Of a DNA stretch of 64,000 nucleotides, positions 24,975 through 35,889 are shown piece by piece. The position numbers were made by a program, and so were the translations under genes. Origin of the DNA: Bretschneidera sinensis (Eukaryota; Streptophyta; Magnoliopsida; Brassicales; Akaniaceae); the NCBI GenBank assembly GCA_023935145.1, contig CM043700.1, forward strand, positions 32,349,501 to 32,413,500, in the 5' to 3' direction. The notes below the pieces were generated by a model. The model saw only the letters and a list, made by a program, of their open reading frames with translations. It did not search any database and was not told the DNA's origin. The stretch's first letter is position 1. Each line of letters begins with the position of its first letter.

Positions 24975-25195
24975 AAAGAACCGGGAAGGCAACCGGTCTA
25001 ATGAAATAACCGTGACAGCCGGTATATGCTGGGATGAAAAGTGAAAACCATGACAGCCGATATATGCTGGGATGAAAAATGAAAACCGTGATAGCCAGTA
25101 TATGCTGGAATTAACCGGGAAGGCAGTCGGTCTGATGAGAATAAAAGAACCGGGAGGGTAGCCGGTCTAAGATAATAATAACCTGTCGACAGGTG
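24975..25195. repeat. Repeated accg...gacagccggtatatgctgg motif cluster
   Basis: Three copies of the phrase gacagccggtatatgctggg and variants lie at about 25,012, 25,055 and 25,090, flanked by accgggaaggca(a)ccggtcta phrases. The outer LTR has shorter versions at about 23,270-23,400. Confidence 0.75.
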
Positions 25196-25299
25196 GGAAG
25201 ACGTTCCCATCATAATCATTCATGCATCTGCATCTGTTTTAATTATTGTTGCGTTATTTGAGATGTTGACATGTGGTATTTTTATTGTGAATTTAATTA

Positions 25300-25600
25300 T
25301 AGATGGCTGAGTCTCATGAAAAGAGACAGCTATAAGGATGAGATTATTGAGATGCTGAGGTGTGATTTATTATCGTGAAAATAATTATAGATAATTGAGT
25401 CTCGCTGAAAGAGACAGTTATGATGAAAATATTATTGAAAAGCTGAGATGATGTATATTGTCGTGTATGATGGCTGAGTCTCATAAACTAAAAAAGTCAG
25501 CTATAATAATGAGATTATTGAAATACTGAGATGTGAGACATTATTGTGAATTTAATTATAAATGGTTGAGTCTCATAGAAAGAGACAGATATGGTGTTAA
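25300..25600. repeat. Imperfect tandem repeat of about 90 bp in solo LTR
   Basis: The phrase (g/a)(g/a)(c/t)tgagtctc...agagacag(c/t)tat recurs near 25,302, 25,395, 25,470 and 25,565, each followed by a variant of gatgagattattgaaat and gctgag. The third copy has a small internal change. Confidence 0.65.
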
Positions 25601-26716
25601 GACTTATTTAAATAGAAGATTTTATGATGTGAACGTCATCACGAGGTAATTATGAGATAATTGATGGTCATAAGATGGACTAATGATTGAGAATAAGATA
25701 TAGATAGAGAAGAATAAAATATTAAATATTAAAGGATTATTTATGGAATTTGGAATAATTTTAGTAAATTTAATTCACTGAGCTTGTGAAGCTCACCCCT
25801 CATTGTACAATGATTTTCAGGTAGCAGGTTTGGCAAATAGTTTGATGAGTTGAGGTTCAAAAGAAATCATTTTCTGTAAGCCGCGTACGTGTCATCATCC
25901 TCAGACTAATGAGAGAATAAAATGAAAAATTTATTTGTAACTCTTTATGCATTTTACGGATTGATGTAAAGTTCTTTTGGTAATATTTATTTTCTTACTG
26001 TTGTATATATGTGTCGTGCTGGGATTCTCAAAATGTGATGACACCGTTTAGGGGTGGCCAACCCGGGATGGGTCGTTACAGTTAAAGTGCTATTTATGAT
26101 TGTAAATATATTGATAGAAGAATGAGTCTCACAGAGAGACAAATATGTTAAGGAAGAAATATGAAAATATGTCTGATGAGTAACTTAAGAAGAGATTGTG
26201 TAATAGGGGAATTATGAAATTGAGTAGTGATTACAGAATATTGTTATTGAATTATTTGAGGAAAAAGATGAATGAATATCATAAGAATTGTTAGAAGTAA
26301 TTGAACTATAAGATGTAATTGTGAGTATATAATTGAATATTTCTAGTAAATTTACTTCACTGAGCTTGTGAAGCTCACTTCTCATTGTACAATGATTTCA
26401 CATAGCAAGTAGGACAAATATTTTGGTGAGTTAAGGTTCAAACAAAATTGTTTTCTGTAAGCCACGTACGTGTCCACATCCTCAGACTTATGAGAAAATA
26501 AAATAAAAATTTATTTGTAAATATTCATGCATATTACGTTGTATAAAATGTTAAAGTCAAGATCAAAATGATGTATCTCCCATGTTGAGGGTTGAGGATT
26601 GATGTAAAAATTTATGTTGGTATTATTGTTTATTGTTGCATATATGTGTCGTGCAAAGATTTTCAAAATGTGACAACACCGTCTTGGGGGTGGCCAACCC
26701 GGGATAGGTCGTTACA

Positions 26717-28240
26717 TTTATCGTCTGCTTTACCTGACTCATCAACACTAGCCTCAGCTTCTTCTAGTCCCATTGTCCTTCTTTCTTCTGAACTAGTCGC
26801 TTATTCTACCTATACTCATCCTCCACTATCTGTCTTCGTCTCTTGTAGTCCCATGATCATTCATTCTAAAACTGGCATTCGCAAACCCAAACAATTACTC
26901 TGTCTTTCCACTACTACCTAACCAACTGAATTAACTTGTTTTTTCCAAGAAAATAAAGATCCTGAGTGGTAATCAATTATGTCTGACAAATTTAATGCTC
27001 TTTTAACTAACCACACTTGGGATATGGTTCCATATGATCCAACGAAAAATTTAGTTGGGTGTAAGTGGATTTATAGGATTAAATATCGAGCTAGTGGACC
27101 TGTTAAGCGCTACAAAACGAGGTTGGTCGCTTAGGGATTCCACCAACAACTAGGTATTAACTATCATGAAACCTTTAGTCCCGTTGTTAAATCTACTACT
27201 ATTTACACTAAATTATCCTTAGCCACTTGTCATTCTCGGGTGATTAGACAACTAGATGTTAAGAATGCCTTTCTTCATGGTTATCTTAATGAAGTTGTAT
27301 ACATGAAACAACCTTCTAGTTTTGTTGATCCCTGTCGTCCCTCTTATGTCTATAAATTACGTAAAGCAATCTATAGTCTGAACAGAATCCTAGGGCTTGG
27401 TTTCACTACTTCAGTTCTTTCCTTTTTTCTCTTGGTTTTTCTTGCAATCGGGTAGACACTTCAATGTTTGTTCTTGCGTTATCTCATGGTCTTCTTATCT
27501 TACTGCTGTATGTTTATGACATTATTCTCATAGGTAATAATGCCACTCTTCTTTTTCGCTTTATTCACACTTTATCTAACCAATTTTCTATAAAGAATCT
27601 TGGTGATCTTCATTATTTCCTTGGACTTGAAGTTGTTTGTCGTTCCACCGGTTTGTTTCTTTCTCAAACTAAATACACCAAAGACCTTTTACTTAAATTT
27701 TTTATGTCTTTTGCCAAACCAATTAAAACTCCTCTACTTTCTTAGTCAACACCTTTCTAACATGAGGGTGAACTACTATCAGATCCCTATGAATTTAGGA
27801 GTATGGTTGCAGGTTTTCAATATTTAACCATGACCCGACCTGATATTGCATATGCTTTTAATCTGGCTAGTTAGTTTTTGCATGCACCTTGCACGACTCA
27901 TATTCAACTTGTCAAACGCATTTTTCGATATTTATATGGTACTACAGTCATGGGTTACTTCTTGCTCTTGCTGGGCCGGTTGTCTTGACACTCGTCGATC
28001 CACCACCACATGTTATCCTGTCTTCCTTGGACCAAATCGTATTTCTTGGAAAGCAAATAAGCAACCCACTGTGTCTCGTTCCAGTACTGAATCTGAATAT
28101 TGATCTCTTACCTATGCTGTAGCTGAAACCTATTGGATTCGATAACTTCTCAATGACTTACATGTGTTCTTGACTCGTCTAGTTTGAGTGTATTGTGATA
28201 ACATTGAAGCCACTGGCAAAATTTCACCTCACAAAAATAA
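26717..28240 (+). pseudogene. Ty1/copia reverse transcriptase and RNase H remnant
   Basis: It starts abruptly at the end of the Tekay-like LTR. Copia-type reverse transcriptase strings follow: NHTWDMVPYD, GCKWIYRIKY, KSTTIYTKLS, RQLDVKNAFLHGYLNEVVYM and, at 27,464-27,745, LLLYVYDIILIGNN, where the catalytic YVDD reads YVYD. RNase H remains at about 27,950-28,200 ([17 protein letters not shown] and SSTESEY), ending near VYCDN. Frames break several times. The part left of 26,717 is not identified; the Tekay-like element probably inserted into it. Confidence 0.85.
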
Positions 28241-28405
28241 AAATAGAAAATCATTTTATCGAGAAAAAAATCCCCCAAAACAGAACCATACATGATTAGT
28301 TAATTATTCATCACAGCTGTCAAAAAAATAATTCTTCAGACACTTTCTACTCTAGTTATTACTTTTTCAGTTATATGTTACTGTCTTCTGTGAACATGGA
28401 TATAG

Positions 28406-28746
28406 ACAATTGCTAGAGTAACAGAAGCATCTATTCATGATTTCAAGGAAGGCATTTGTGCTTGCAGTGAGGCAACCAAGACATAGATGAATGTGAGTCC
28501 ATCAGTTTCTTTTGTTCGGGTTTTATTATCATATGCCTCAGTATTAAGACACTGGATAGTTGTGCTTTGAAAATGTTACAGATCTTCATTATAGTTGATA
28601 CCTTCTTTTTGCAGATTCCTGAACCTAAAAGAGGAGAGGTTGTTAGACAGATAGGTGAAGCATTGAGAGCCAAATTGAAGCTTCTGGGTAAGCTTGTTTC
28701 ACTTGAGATGGGAAAAATACTTCCTGAAGGAATAGGGGAGGTTCAG
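28406..28746 (+). pseudogene. ALDH7 (antiquitin-type) aldehyde dehydrogenase, two exons
   Basis: Exon A (28,406-28,492, 29 codons, flanked by ...atatag and gtgagt) reads TIARVTEASIHDFKEGICAC, then a TAG in place of the family's tryptophan. Exon B (28,615-28,746, 44 codons, flanked by ...ttgcag and gtatga) reads [19 protein letters not shown] and [18 protein letters not shown]. Both match the N-terminal part of the plant ALDH7 family, which oxidises aldehydes in the cytosol and is often stress-induced. Exons before and after are missing: the left side is copia DNA and nothing matching follows. The retained introns argue for a genomic duplication fragment rather than a retrocopy. The nonsense codon and isolation make it a pseudogene. 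Confidence 0.8.
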
Positions 28747-29680
28747 GTATGATATTCTACTCATGCACTGTACACTTACGGTTATCTATTGGAGACTGAT
28801 GCATCTCCTCGAGGGTGAGCCATGTATCTCATTGTCTAAGAAGGCAAAAGCCTATGGTGAAGGTAAGTTGCCTTGAACCTCAAAAGATGATCTTACAATA
28901 AATCAGTTCAAACATCCAGATATGGAAAATACAATGTCTTAACATTTTTTATGGGTTTTTCATCCTACGCCTATCAGCTGGCGAGGAGTTAGTTTACTAG
29001 TTTGATACGCCCCAGTCTGTCAAAGGTATTTTGCTTACTCAACCTACTCCTGGCAAACTGTCTGGGGAGGCATTGGTTGTAGGATGTGGGTCTGTTCAAA
29101 GACTTGATCTATCTCACTTGCATAGAACAGTTAAAATTTGGGAACATCGTATCCCCTTGCCGAAGGGTATTAGACTCCTAGTCCTATTCAAACAATCTTT
29201 TGGTCTGAACTAGTCAGATGAAGCAAGTGCATGATTTTGAGGTGTTTAGGCATGCATATTTTGTTTTGTCATGAGTTTTATCTCTGATAGGTATGTTGGG
29301 TCAATATATACTATGTAAAATCTCCTGCAAGATAATGCCTCTAATGGCAGTTTCAATGTACAAACAGATACCTGAATAGACTGTCCTGATGTGTGCTTAG
29401 GACTAATTATTCTCAGTGCTGTATAAAAGAAATGATAGGATATAAATTCTTTTTATTTTTTTTATTTTTTCTGCTTTTCAAAGGTCGCATTTGGAAATGA
29501 CTCAAGCCTGTCAGCCATTGAAAACTGCCCAAGAAGTACTTAAAAGGAGGTTCTAAGGCGGTTTGGTGTATGCTAGGTTTTCAGTGAAAGCTCCTGGAAT
29601 TGTAGTGCCAAATATTGGCATAAGATCCTCTGAGTTAACCAGTCGGAATTATGGATTTGCTCAAACCTCAGTATCTGAGA
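28747..29680. other. Spacer with no recognised gene
   Basis: A 60-codon open frame at 29,031-29,213 is not recognisable. The sequence may include old ALDH7 intron and unidentified retroelement DNA. No firm feature. Confidence 0.4.
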
Positions 29681-30205
29681 CTTGAGAGGTAGAGCTTGGC
29701 TAAGACCCAGGATTTTGTCTCTTGTGATGGTATTATTTGTTTCTACATCTGAGCATGATTCTGTCCTTTGGGTTCCCTCAAAATCTGGGAAATTTCATTT
29801 TAGATCAGCCTGGGATGAGCTAAGGGAGAGAAAGCCTAAAGTATCATGGCATAATCTGATTTGGTTTACTAATGCTATTCCAAGCATAGACGCTTACCAC
29901 TGAAACAAGGCAGCGGAAATGGGCTTCGGACGTAAACACAACTTGCTCAAGTCAGCTTGGAATGCGCTCATTTACCATATTTGTATTGAAAGAAATATTG
30001 TATTTCTCAAAATTTCAGAATGTAGATATGATCACTAATACTGGTAGACGTGTTGATGCTAGTATACTCCATCGTTGGGGGCTAAACGCCCTTCGTTCTC
30101 CTTTGCAGCTTAGCTATTTTGTTTTCTATGTAGCAGTTTTTACTGCTTAGTGTACACTTTGTTTAGATAAATAAAAAAACCATCTTATCCAAAAAAAAAA
30201 AAAAA
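29681..30205 (+). mobile_element. LINE 3' end with poly-A tail
   Basis: The open segment 29,682-29,903 has the LINE reverse-transcriptase-adjacent zf-RVT pattern: DSVLWVPSKSGKFHFRSAWD, then a VSWHNLIWFTNAIP string. A 3' untranslated region follows and ends in an A-run at about 30,188-30,204 preceded by aataaaaaaacc. This is a 5'-truncated LINE copy, the usual product of target-primed reverse transcription. The truncation point is uncertain. Confidence 0.75.
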
Positions 30206-32510
30206 ACACAGGAGTTGAGGGAAACAAGTCTTTTTTCAAGCTACATTGCCTCGGTTTAAAGATTGTGGTTAAATGCACGAGCTATAATTGTCAATGGATT
30301 CTATCTGAATTTGCTTCTTTGTTTTTGACAATCTCAGCCAAAAATCTGTTCTTAATATTAGACTAAATTTACCCGAGGAAATGAGATTTACTGTTTAGTT
30401 CTTTGGGAGACAGTTTACTTGGCATGGGGAATCCATGCTTGTACTGCCAAGTTACTAGTTGCTCTACTAGCCAAGATTTAACTTCTGACCAATTTAACTC
30501 AGGCGAGAAACCGTGGAAGTTTCTCATACGTTGTGGTGTCTTTTTTCATGAACTTCTAAGTAAAAAAACATGTAGGCGGAAGGGTAAGAGAGATAGTTAC
30601 ATATTAAATTAACAACATATATCAGCTAAAAAAAAATATTCCGTATCCAACTTTTAAAAATATAGAATAAATTTTTTGTAATCAATATTTTTAGAATGGA
30701 TCAATGAAAAAGGGTTATATTGCACAGAGAAATTGAAATTTTCGTTTTTGTCCCTATTTATTACAACTGGAGTTTCGCATAATTACTATTTGAATGTGAT
30801 TCTTACATGTAACTCAACCTAAGCATATACTGTTGACCACAAGGATATTATATCACCTGCTCTTACAATTGACAGTATTTCCTAACTTGAGAGAGTGAAG
30901 TGAAGGGAATAAAGGGTACACGCATAAAACAAACGAGCCACGACAATGTAACACTATTAGGTGAAACTACTGTAAAAGAGAAAGTGTAGGGGAGCCCAAA
31001 AAAAAAAAATGCTTGACCTGTAGAATTTCAAGTCAAACAGCTGACTATAATTTTACATTAAAAAAATAAAAGGAAACCAACAACCTGGACTAATGATTAT
31101 TGTCCAACTAAGCAAACAACTGACATAATCTCTTGGCAACAAACTAAGATTCCTCGAAGGAAATTGAGATCTTTTTAATAAGAAAAGAATCCAGGAAAAA
31201 TATATTATATAGAACAACTCAAATCTAACAACTAATATGGCAAGATATCTAAATGTAATTTGAAAGAAAGTTAAGGGTTCAATTAGCAAAAAGAAAATGA
31301 AACTGTAGTACTTCAATGCAATTGCCAGAAACTTTGGTATTCCTGACAAAGAAAAGATGACACCAAATCCTTGGACTTGACCTAAGCAAATGGAATGGTT
31401 GTCAAATAACCTTGTCCCATAATTATTTTTTGTTTGATTATTATATGATGATTTCTGATTAGATCGGGACAAGACATTAAACCCCCTCACCGTGAAATGA
31501 TAAGGATAAACACAAATCAAGAACGGACAATATGTATACGAGAGAATAGACCAATAAAAAGGTGACAGGTATTGACGCGAGTCCGCGTTACTAACTAGTG
31601 GAGTTGCAGAAAATACAGAGAATTACTAGTGGAAATCCATCGAATTACCAATGGAGTTCCAAGCCTAAAAAATGCATGTTCCTGCTGGACATTCTTGTCG
31701 TTCGTCTATCAGCGCTCTATGTGAAAAGTTGTTTTCTTCAAAAACAGTCTTCCATTGTTTTTTAAAAAAAAAAAAAAATCTTTTCTGGATATTTTTCTTT
31801 TCTTGGCAGTTTGATTTTCTGTATCACCATCTTTGGTGTTTTCCCTTTTAGTGCAACTGTTTCCTTATATTGCACCTTCCAAATAAGCCATTTTTACACA
31901 GCTGGCCAGACTAAAACTGATACAAAACGACCAAAAATATATATATGCTATATTCATAAATAACACATGCTGCAAGATTCCATTTTTTCTTTTCTTATGA
32001 ACACAGCCAAGACATTAAACTACTCAACAAAAAAATCCCTTAGTGGCTTAGTTGTCTTCTGCATAAAATTCTCTGCACCAAAACTCAACTCACCGTTTAA
32101 ATTTTATAATTACATGAAGTGCAATTAATTTTTCAGTTGTTCCATTTTAGTCCAAAAAATGGACCAATTTCTGATTCCTTTCAAGTAATCAAAACCAGAA
32201 AACAAAATTCAATCCCAAGCCCACAGAATATTCAACAATATTGGTTAAAATGTAAAGAAATAAAATAAGAACACCGAGATTGAGAAATCATGAAGCAGTT
32301 TATCAAATGAATTATATACAATGGAAATCCATGTAATCCAAATGCTTATCAGTTATCAATCTCAAAACCCACAAAAGATTAGAGCAATTAGGACTCTAAA
32401 TATACTGATAGACGTTTATAGTCTAACATCAAAACAGAGCTAATCTGCTTCATGCTATTTACCTGTATCAAGTAAATTTTAACTAACAAATTAACCCTGC
32501 AAGAAATCAA
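30206..32510. other. Intergenic region
   Basis: AT-rich sequence with no recognised gene. The 155-residue open frame at 31,053-31,520 (-) has no recognisable family and is rejected as a gene. Poly-A runs occur at about 30,994 and 31,764 (- strand side). The last 150 bp is the 3' flank of the DUF1677 gene. Confidence 0.5.
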
Positions 32511-32957
32511 TCAACGAGACAAAGCAGGAAAACAACTCCCAGATCGAACAAGAGTTGCATTCTTAACCTTATCAATTGAAGGCAAAGAGCCGCTCGAATT
32601 CGACCGAAAAGCTCTGGGTGAATCCAGGCTTCGACGAAGAACCCTACCTAAAACAGAGATTGGGTGCTCTGTTTCCTTGTGGGGAGTCGATGACCTAAAC
32701 TTCTTGCAGAAACTGATGTGACGGTGCAGGGCTTCCTCAGTGGAGATGAGCGTATCGGATCTGAGCACCTCATCTTTCACTGCCTCGATGCAGAGCCCGC
32801 ACATCCAGTGGCCATGGTATCGGTCACGCACGCGGTGTATGTACGCAGGAGTACACTCCTCTGTGAACCCGCATGAGTCGCATTTCACAGACTCCACTTC
32901 GATTTGAGGAGTGAGCTTGACCGATAGTGACTGAGTCTCTGAACTTGATTTCGCCAT
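32511..32957 (-). CDS. DUF1677 family protein
   Basis: A single-exon gene of 148 residues, within the normal range for this plant-specific family. The conserved core is VKCDSCGFTEECTPAYI, then RYHGHWMCGLCIEAVKDEV: two cysteine pairs (CxxC in KCDSCG and CGLC) suggest metal binding, and a third cysteine lies in HISFCKKF. The tail (residues about 95-148) is serine-rich and basic, with RRSLDSPRAF. Function is unknown; no signal peptide or membrane segment is seen. I use the ATG at 32,957, the first in the frame after a purine/pyrimidine-rich leader. A TATA box lies about 90 bp upstream. No stops or frameshifts are found, so it appears intact. Confidence 0.9.
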   Translation of the reverse strand: MAKSSSETQSLSVKLTPQIEVESVKCDSCGFTEECTPAYIHRVRDRYHGHWMCGLCIEAVKDEVLRSDTLISTEEALHRHISFCKKFRSSTPHKETEHPISVLGRVLRRSLDSPRAFRSNSSGSLPSIDKVKNATLVRSGSCFPALSR

Positions 32958-33043
32958 TACTTGAAACAGATCATCGAACTTTCTCTCTCTATGGTTCTCT
33001 TGTATTTTCCTCCTTGTTTCTCTGTCTAAAGTTCTCCCTTTGG

Positions 33044-33054
33044 TTATTTATAAT
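33044..33054 (-). promoter_or_regulatory. TATA box of the DUF1677 gene
   Basis: The - strand reads attataaataac, about 90 bp upstream of the ATG. The leader between them contains gagagaga and aagaga-type purine tracts, common in plant 5' UTRs. Confidence 0.7.
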
Positions 33055-33760
33055 GGGAGAAAAGAGGGATTTGTGTTACGTGGTTATATCAGAAATTGTC
33101 AGGTAGGCATTGAATTGAAAATTTGATTGATAATTTTAAAATTTTTATTGATAATATTAATTAAATATATATAAATATTATTAATAAAATTTTAAAAAAT
33201 TATCGATCCATGTAAAAATTTACAATCAAAATTATTTCTCATCCATCGCATTAGTAAAATTGGCGATATTTTTCTCCCACCAACTAATCAGATCAAGGTT
33301 AACCATGGTTAAATCTGTCAACACTTTATTTTAACGTGATAGATTCGACTTACTTAAAACTTTCTCATCATATAAAGAATAAATTTTTCTTTCCATACTT
33401 GTGTTTGATTCAGATTTTGCATTAATTTATGGTTTTAGTGAACCTTTTTTTGTTATGATTTTGAAGGTGACATTAGGAATATGCATCGGAGCGGTGCAAG
33501 AAGGTAAACCAGATCAAACTGAATATTCGATTTAATTTGGTTTGATTTTTAATTTGCTTGATTTTAGTTTGAATATTTTTTAAAAACCATTGTTTCGACA
33601 TTGCGGTTTATAAATTTTCAAAAATCGACTCAAACTGATAAATCGATTTAAGAGTAAGTTAGTACTGTATCATAGACATCAAGTTACAAGTACCCCCTTA
33701 AAAGTAATTGTAAATGTATATATTGCTAATGTAAATAATATTAAGAATCTTAACTGATAT
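33055..33760. other. AT-rich spacer
   Basis: No gene recognised. Short inverted phrases around 33,120-33,200 (attttaaaatttttattgat and attaataaaattttaaaaaa) may form a hairpin. Confidence 0.4.
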
Positions 33761-33960
33761 CCTGAACAAAAACAAGAATATTTAGAAGACAATGAAATAT
33801 TCTTGCGAGTTTGTAAAAGTGAAAATACACGAGGACCTAAATGATCAAGTCGACAATGCCAAACATTACCAGACTTGACGAAAAACTAGTGCCAGAAGAG
33901 AGTAAGTGACTGAGCCGGGTGGAAGAGGGTAGAGATCATCATTATTGGAGGATTTCAGAT
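33760..33960 (-). pseudogene. Copia GAG-pre-integrase fragment
   Basis: The - strand reads SGNVWHCRLDHLGPRVFSLL, the His-containing signature of the copia pre-integrase domain (normally WHxRLGHxN...). Only a small fragment remains, with substitutions, and it is oriented opposite to the neighbouring copia piece. Confidence 0.6.
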
Positions 33961-33999
33961 GAGTTCTCCCCATACTCTTGTCCTTAATAACAACATGGT

Positions 34000-34215
34000 A
34001 TTACTTTTTGCATGTCTTGCCCGAACACTCCTCAACAAAATGGTATCGCTGAACGTAAGCATAGACACATTTATGAAATGGTATGCACCTTCTTAATTCA
34101 CTCATCTCTTCCCGAGTCATTTTGGATTGATGCTACATACATTGCACTTTATATCATTAATCGTCTCTCTACTCTTGTTTTGTAAAATCAAACTCCTTAT
34201 ACAAAATTGTTGTCT
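34000..34215 (+). pseudogene. Copia integrase fragment
   Basis: The + strand reads CPNTPQQNGIAERKHRHIYE, followed by a SSLPESFWIDA string and INRLSTLVL: the end of the copia integrase core, including its catalytic glutamate context. A stop follows shortly after. It is an isolated fragment. Confidence 0.75.
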
Positions 34216-34724
34216 AAAATTCCTAACATTATTTACATTAGGAGTATATACATTTATAGTAACAATAATTTAGGACAATTTTATCAATTAGTAACTATTT
34301 CCTTTACTCCTATCTTTGTCTTACATCTCTCTCTAACAACAACACTTTTTTATTTTTTAAGGAAATACTCTTTATGAATATCTTCAAAAACTTTAGTAAC
34401 CAAAAAAAAAAAAAGGCTCAACACATACATGACAAAAATTAAGGGCACAATTAAAGTTTAAAAGCAAATAGTTACAAAAATTCTTAACACTACAGTCGAA
34501 GATCAAAGAATCCAACATCAAACTCACAAATCACTGTCTATCTTTCTTGAATTCCCTTCTTGATCTCTCTTTATCACTCACAAACCCATCTATTGAGAAT
34601 GATGGGTCCCCTTCTATCTTTCCTTCTTTTTCTCTAATCCCTTTTTGTGATAACTAAAAGGGTAATATGGTATTTTTATTGAAATCTAAAAGTGATCATC
34701 CCTTTTGCTGCTAGTCTGCTACTA

Positions 34725-34925
34725 CATTTTTCAAAGGTTGGGGCGGCTCCCTCTTATCATCCCTGGGTATAGAGTTTTGTTTTAACGGATCCGATACCAC
34801 ATAATCAATTTTTTTTTTAATAATAACCACGAGAATTACAGTAATAATTGAATATTTAAATATTTTATCTTTTTATTCAGTTATTATTATAATTTTTTGT
34901 AATTATCAACAAAATTTTCCCGTTT
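34725..34925. repeat. Palindrome-bearing repeat, copy 1
   Basis: It starts with tttttcaaaggttggggcgg. Its core is an imperfect inverted repeat: arm acgagaattacagtaataat with tgaata, about 20 bp of tttaaatattttatcttttt, then the complementary arm ending ttttgtaattatc. It matches copy 2 at 35,055-35,262 over most of its length. Confidence 0.7.
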
Positions 34926-35054
34926 ATATTTCTTTTCTCAACTTCCAATCTGTCAAGTTTGAAAGGTGTGCTAAAAAAAAAAAAGGGTTGGGGGAGGGGG
35001 ACTCGTAAGGTCAAGTATCAGTACTCATTTAAAATAACATATACTATACTACTA

Positions 35055-35262
35055 TATTTTTCAAAGGTTTGGGAGCCTCGGCTCTCTCTCGTTCCTTCAA
35101 CGTTTTAAAGTCCTATTCTCATGGATTCGGTACCACGAAACTTAGAAACTTTATTGGTAATCACAGGAATAACAGTAGTAATTGAATATTTAAATATTTT
35201 ATTTTTTATTCAATTATTACTGTAGTTTCTGTAATTACCAGTAAAGTTTCCTAATTTCATGG
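35055..35262. repeat. Palindrome-bearing repeat, copy 2
   Basis: tttttcaaaggtttgggagc leads into ggtaatcacaggaataacag with tagtaattgaata, and after a short AT spacer the complementary arm runs to ctgtaattacc. The arms pair over about 33 bases with few mismatches. It shares the leader, palindrome and trailing aaagttt/aaaattttcc with copy 1, about 330 bp away. Confidence 0.75.
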
Positions 35263-35334
35263 TAACCCTCAAAGATTTTGTGGGATCAAAATTCCTTTTG
35301 TATAAGCTTCCATTACTCCAAAATCAGATTCATT

Positions 35335-35802
35335 GTATGCAAGTATTATGATCTATTGCTGCCAAAAGTGTGCTGCTGAGCTGGATGCCGGGCCTTATGG
35401 GACCTGCGCAAGAAAACAGGATAAGCTGAGGCGTCGTCGAAGGGAGATGCCTCCGAAGATACTCCAATGCTTTTGTTAGTATAGGGTCTAAGAAGTGCGT
35501 GAGTGGCGGTGTTCCAGTTTTAGATAAAGAAGACTCACTTTTTTTTTGGAATGCCCATCTGGGTCTTTTTTTAAGGTTTCGGGGATGAGATGACCCTTGT
35601 GCCAATGACAGTGGTGACCTGGAGAACGGTGGTGACCTGGAGAATAGTGATGACCTAGGGGTCCAGTGTGTGAACCTGTGTTGTCAGTGTGTTGCCCTGC
35701 TGCCTTGGTTTGGGGCTGTTTACATGTTGCCTCTTTGTCTTGGTTTAGGGCTATCCACGTGTCGTGTCTTCATTCAGTGTGTGTTTTTTGAGCTGTATCA
35801 GA
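35335..35802 (-). mobile_element. 3' LTR of Tat element 2
   Basis: On the - strand it begins TCTGATACAGCTC (compare TGTGATGC of element 1, first positions changed) right after the polypurine tract. It ends near gatcataatacttgcataca at about 35,335. The leftmost boundary is an estimate from the CA-like end. The interior aligns loosely with element 1's R/U5 part (cttagacc...gcattggagtatcttcgg). Confidence 0.6.
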
Positions 35803-35820
35803 GGCCCCCCCACTTCTTTA
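35803..35820 (-). other. Polypurine tract of Tat element 2
   Basis: The - strand reads taaagaagtgggggggcc immediately upstream of the LTR, equivalent to the site of element 1 (6,257-6,272). Confidence 0.75.
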
Positions 35821-35889
35821 AGTACATTTATGTGCTCAAGGAAGTTTAACAAGGTTCGGTCTTAGCAAGAGGGGCAATCAATCGGTCGA

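Larger units (their letters stand above)
23500..26080 (+). mobile_element. Solo LTR nested in the Tekay-like LTR, with TSD GTTAA
   Basis: The insert begins CGTAATACCC (expected TG start, first base changed) and ends GGTCGTTACA. It is flanked by gttaa at 23,495-23,499 and gttaa at 26,081-26,085, an exact 5-bp target duplication. It contains no coding region, so it is a solo LTR of about 2.58 kb, probably left by LTR-LTR recombination of a full element. Its inner part carries several short tandem repeats. Confidence 0.9.
22054..26716 (+). mobile_element. 3' LTR of the Tekay-like element, interrupted
   Basis: The LTR starts TGTAATAT at 22,054, right after the coding-end phrase ttcgaggacgaaattttt and a short purine stretch, and ends GGTCGTTACA at 26,716. 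Positions 23,500-26,080 are a related LTR inserted into it, so the LTR itself consists of 22,054-23,499 and 26,086-26,716. The end phrase ggccaacccgggataggtcg matches the end of the inserted LTR (ggccaacccgggatgggtcg), showing both belong to one family. Near 23,270-23,340 it has repeated accg(t)gacagcc/ggtatat phrases shared with the inserted copy. Confidence 0.85.

Noticed and set aside
29031..29213. 60-codon open frame between ALDH7 exons and the LINE
   Set aside because: No recognisable similarity, short, no splice or promoter support.
31053..31520. 155-residue open frame on the - strand
   Set aside because: Hydrophobic AT-driven composition, no recognised family, no promoter or neighbours in support.
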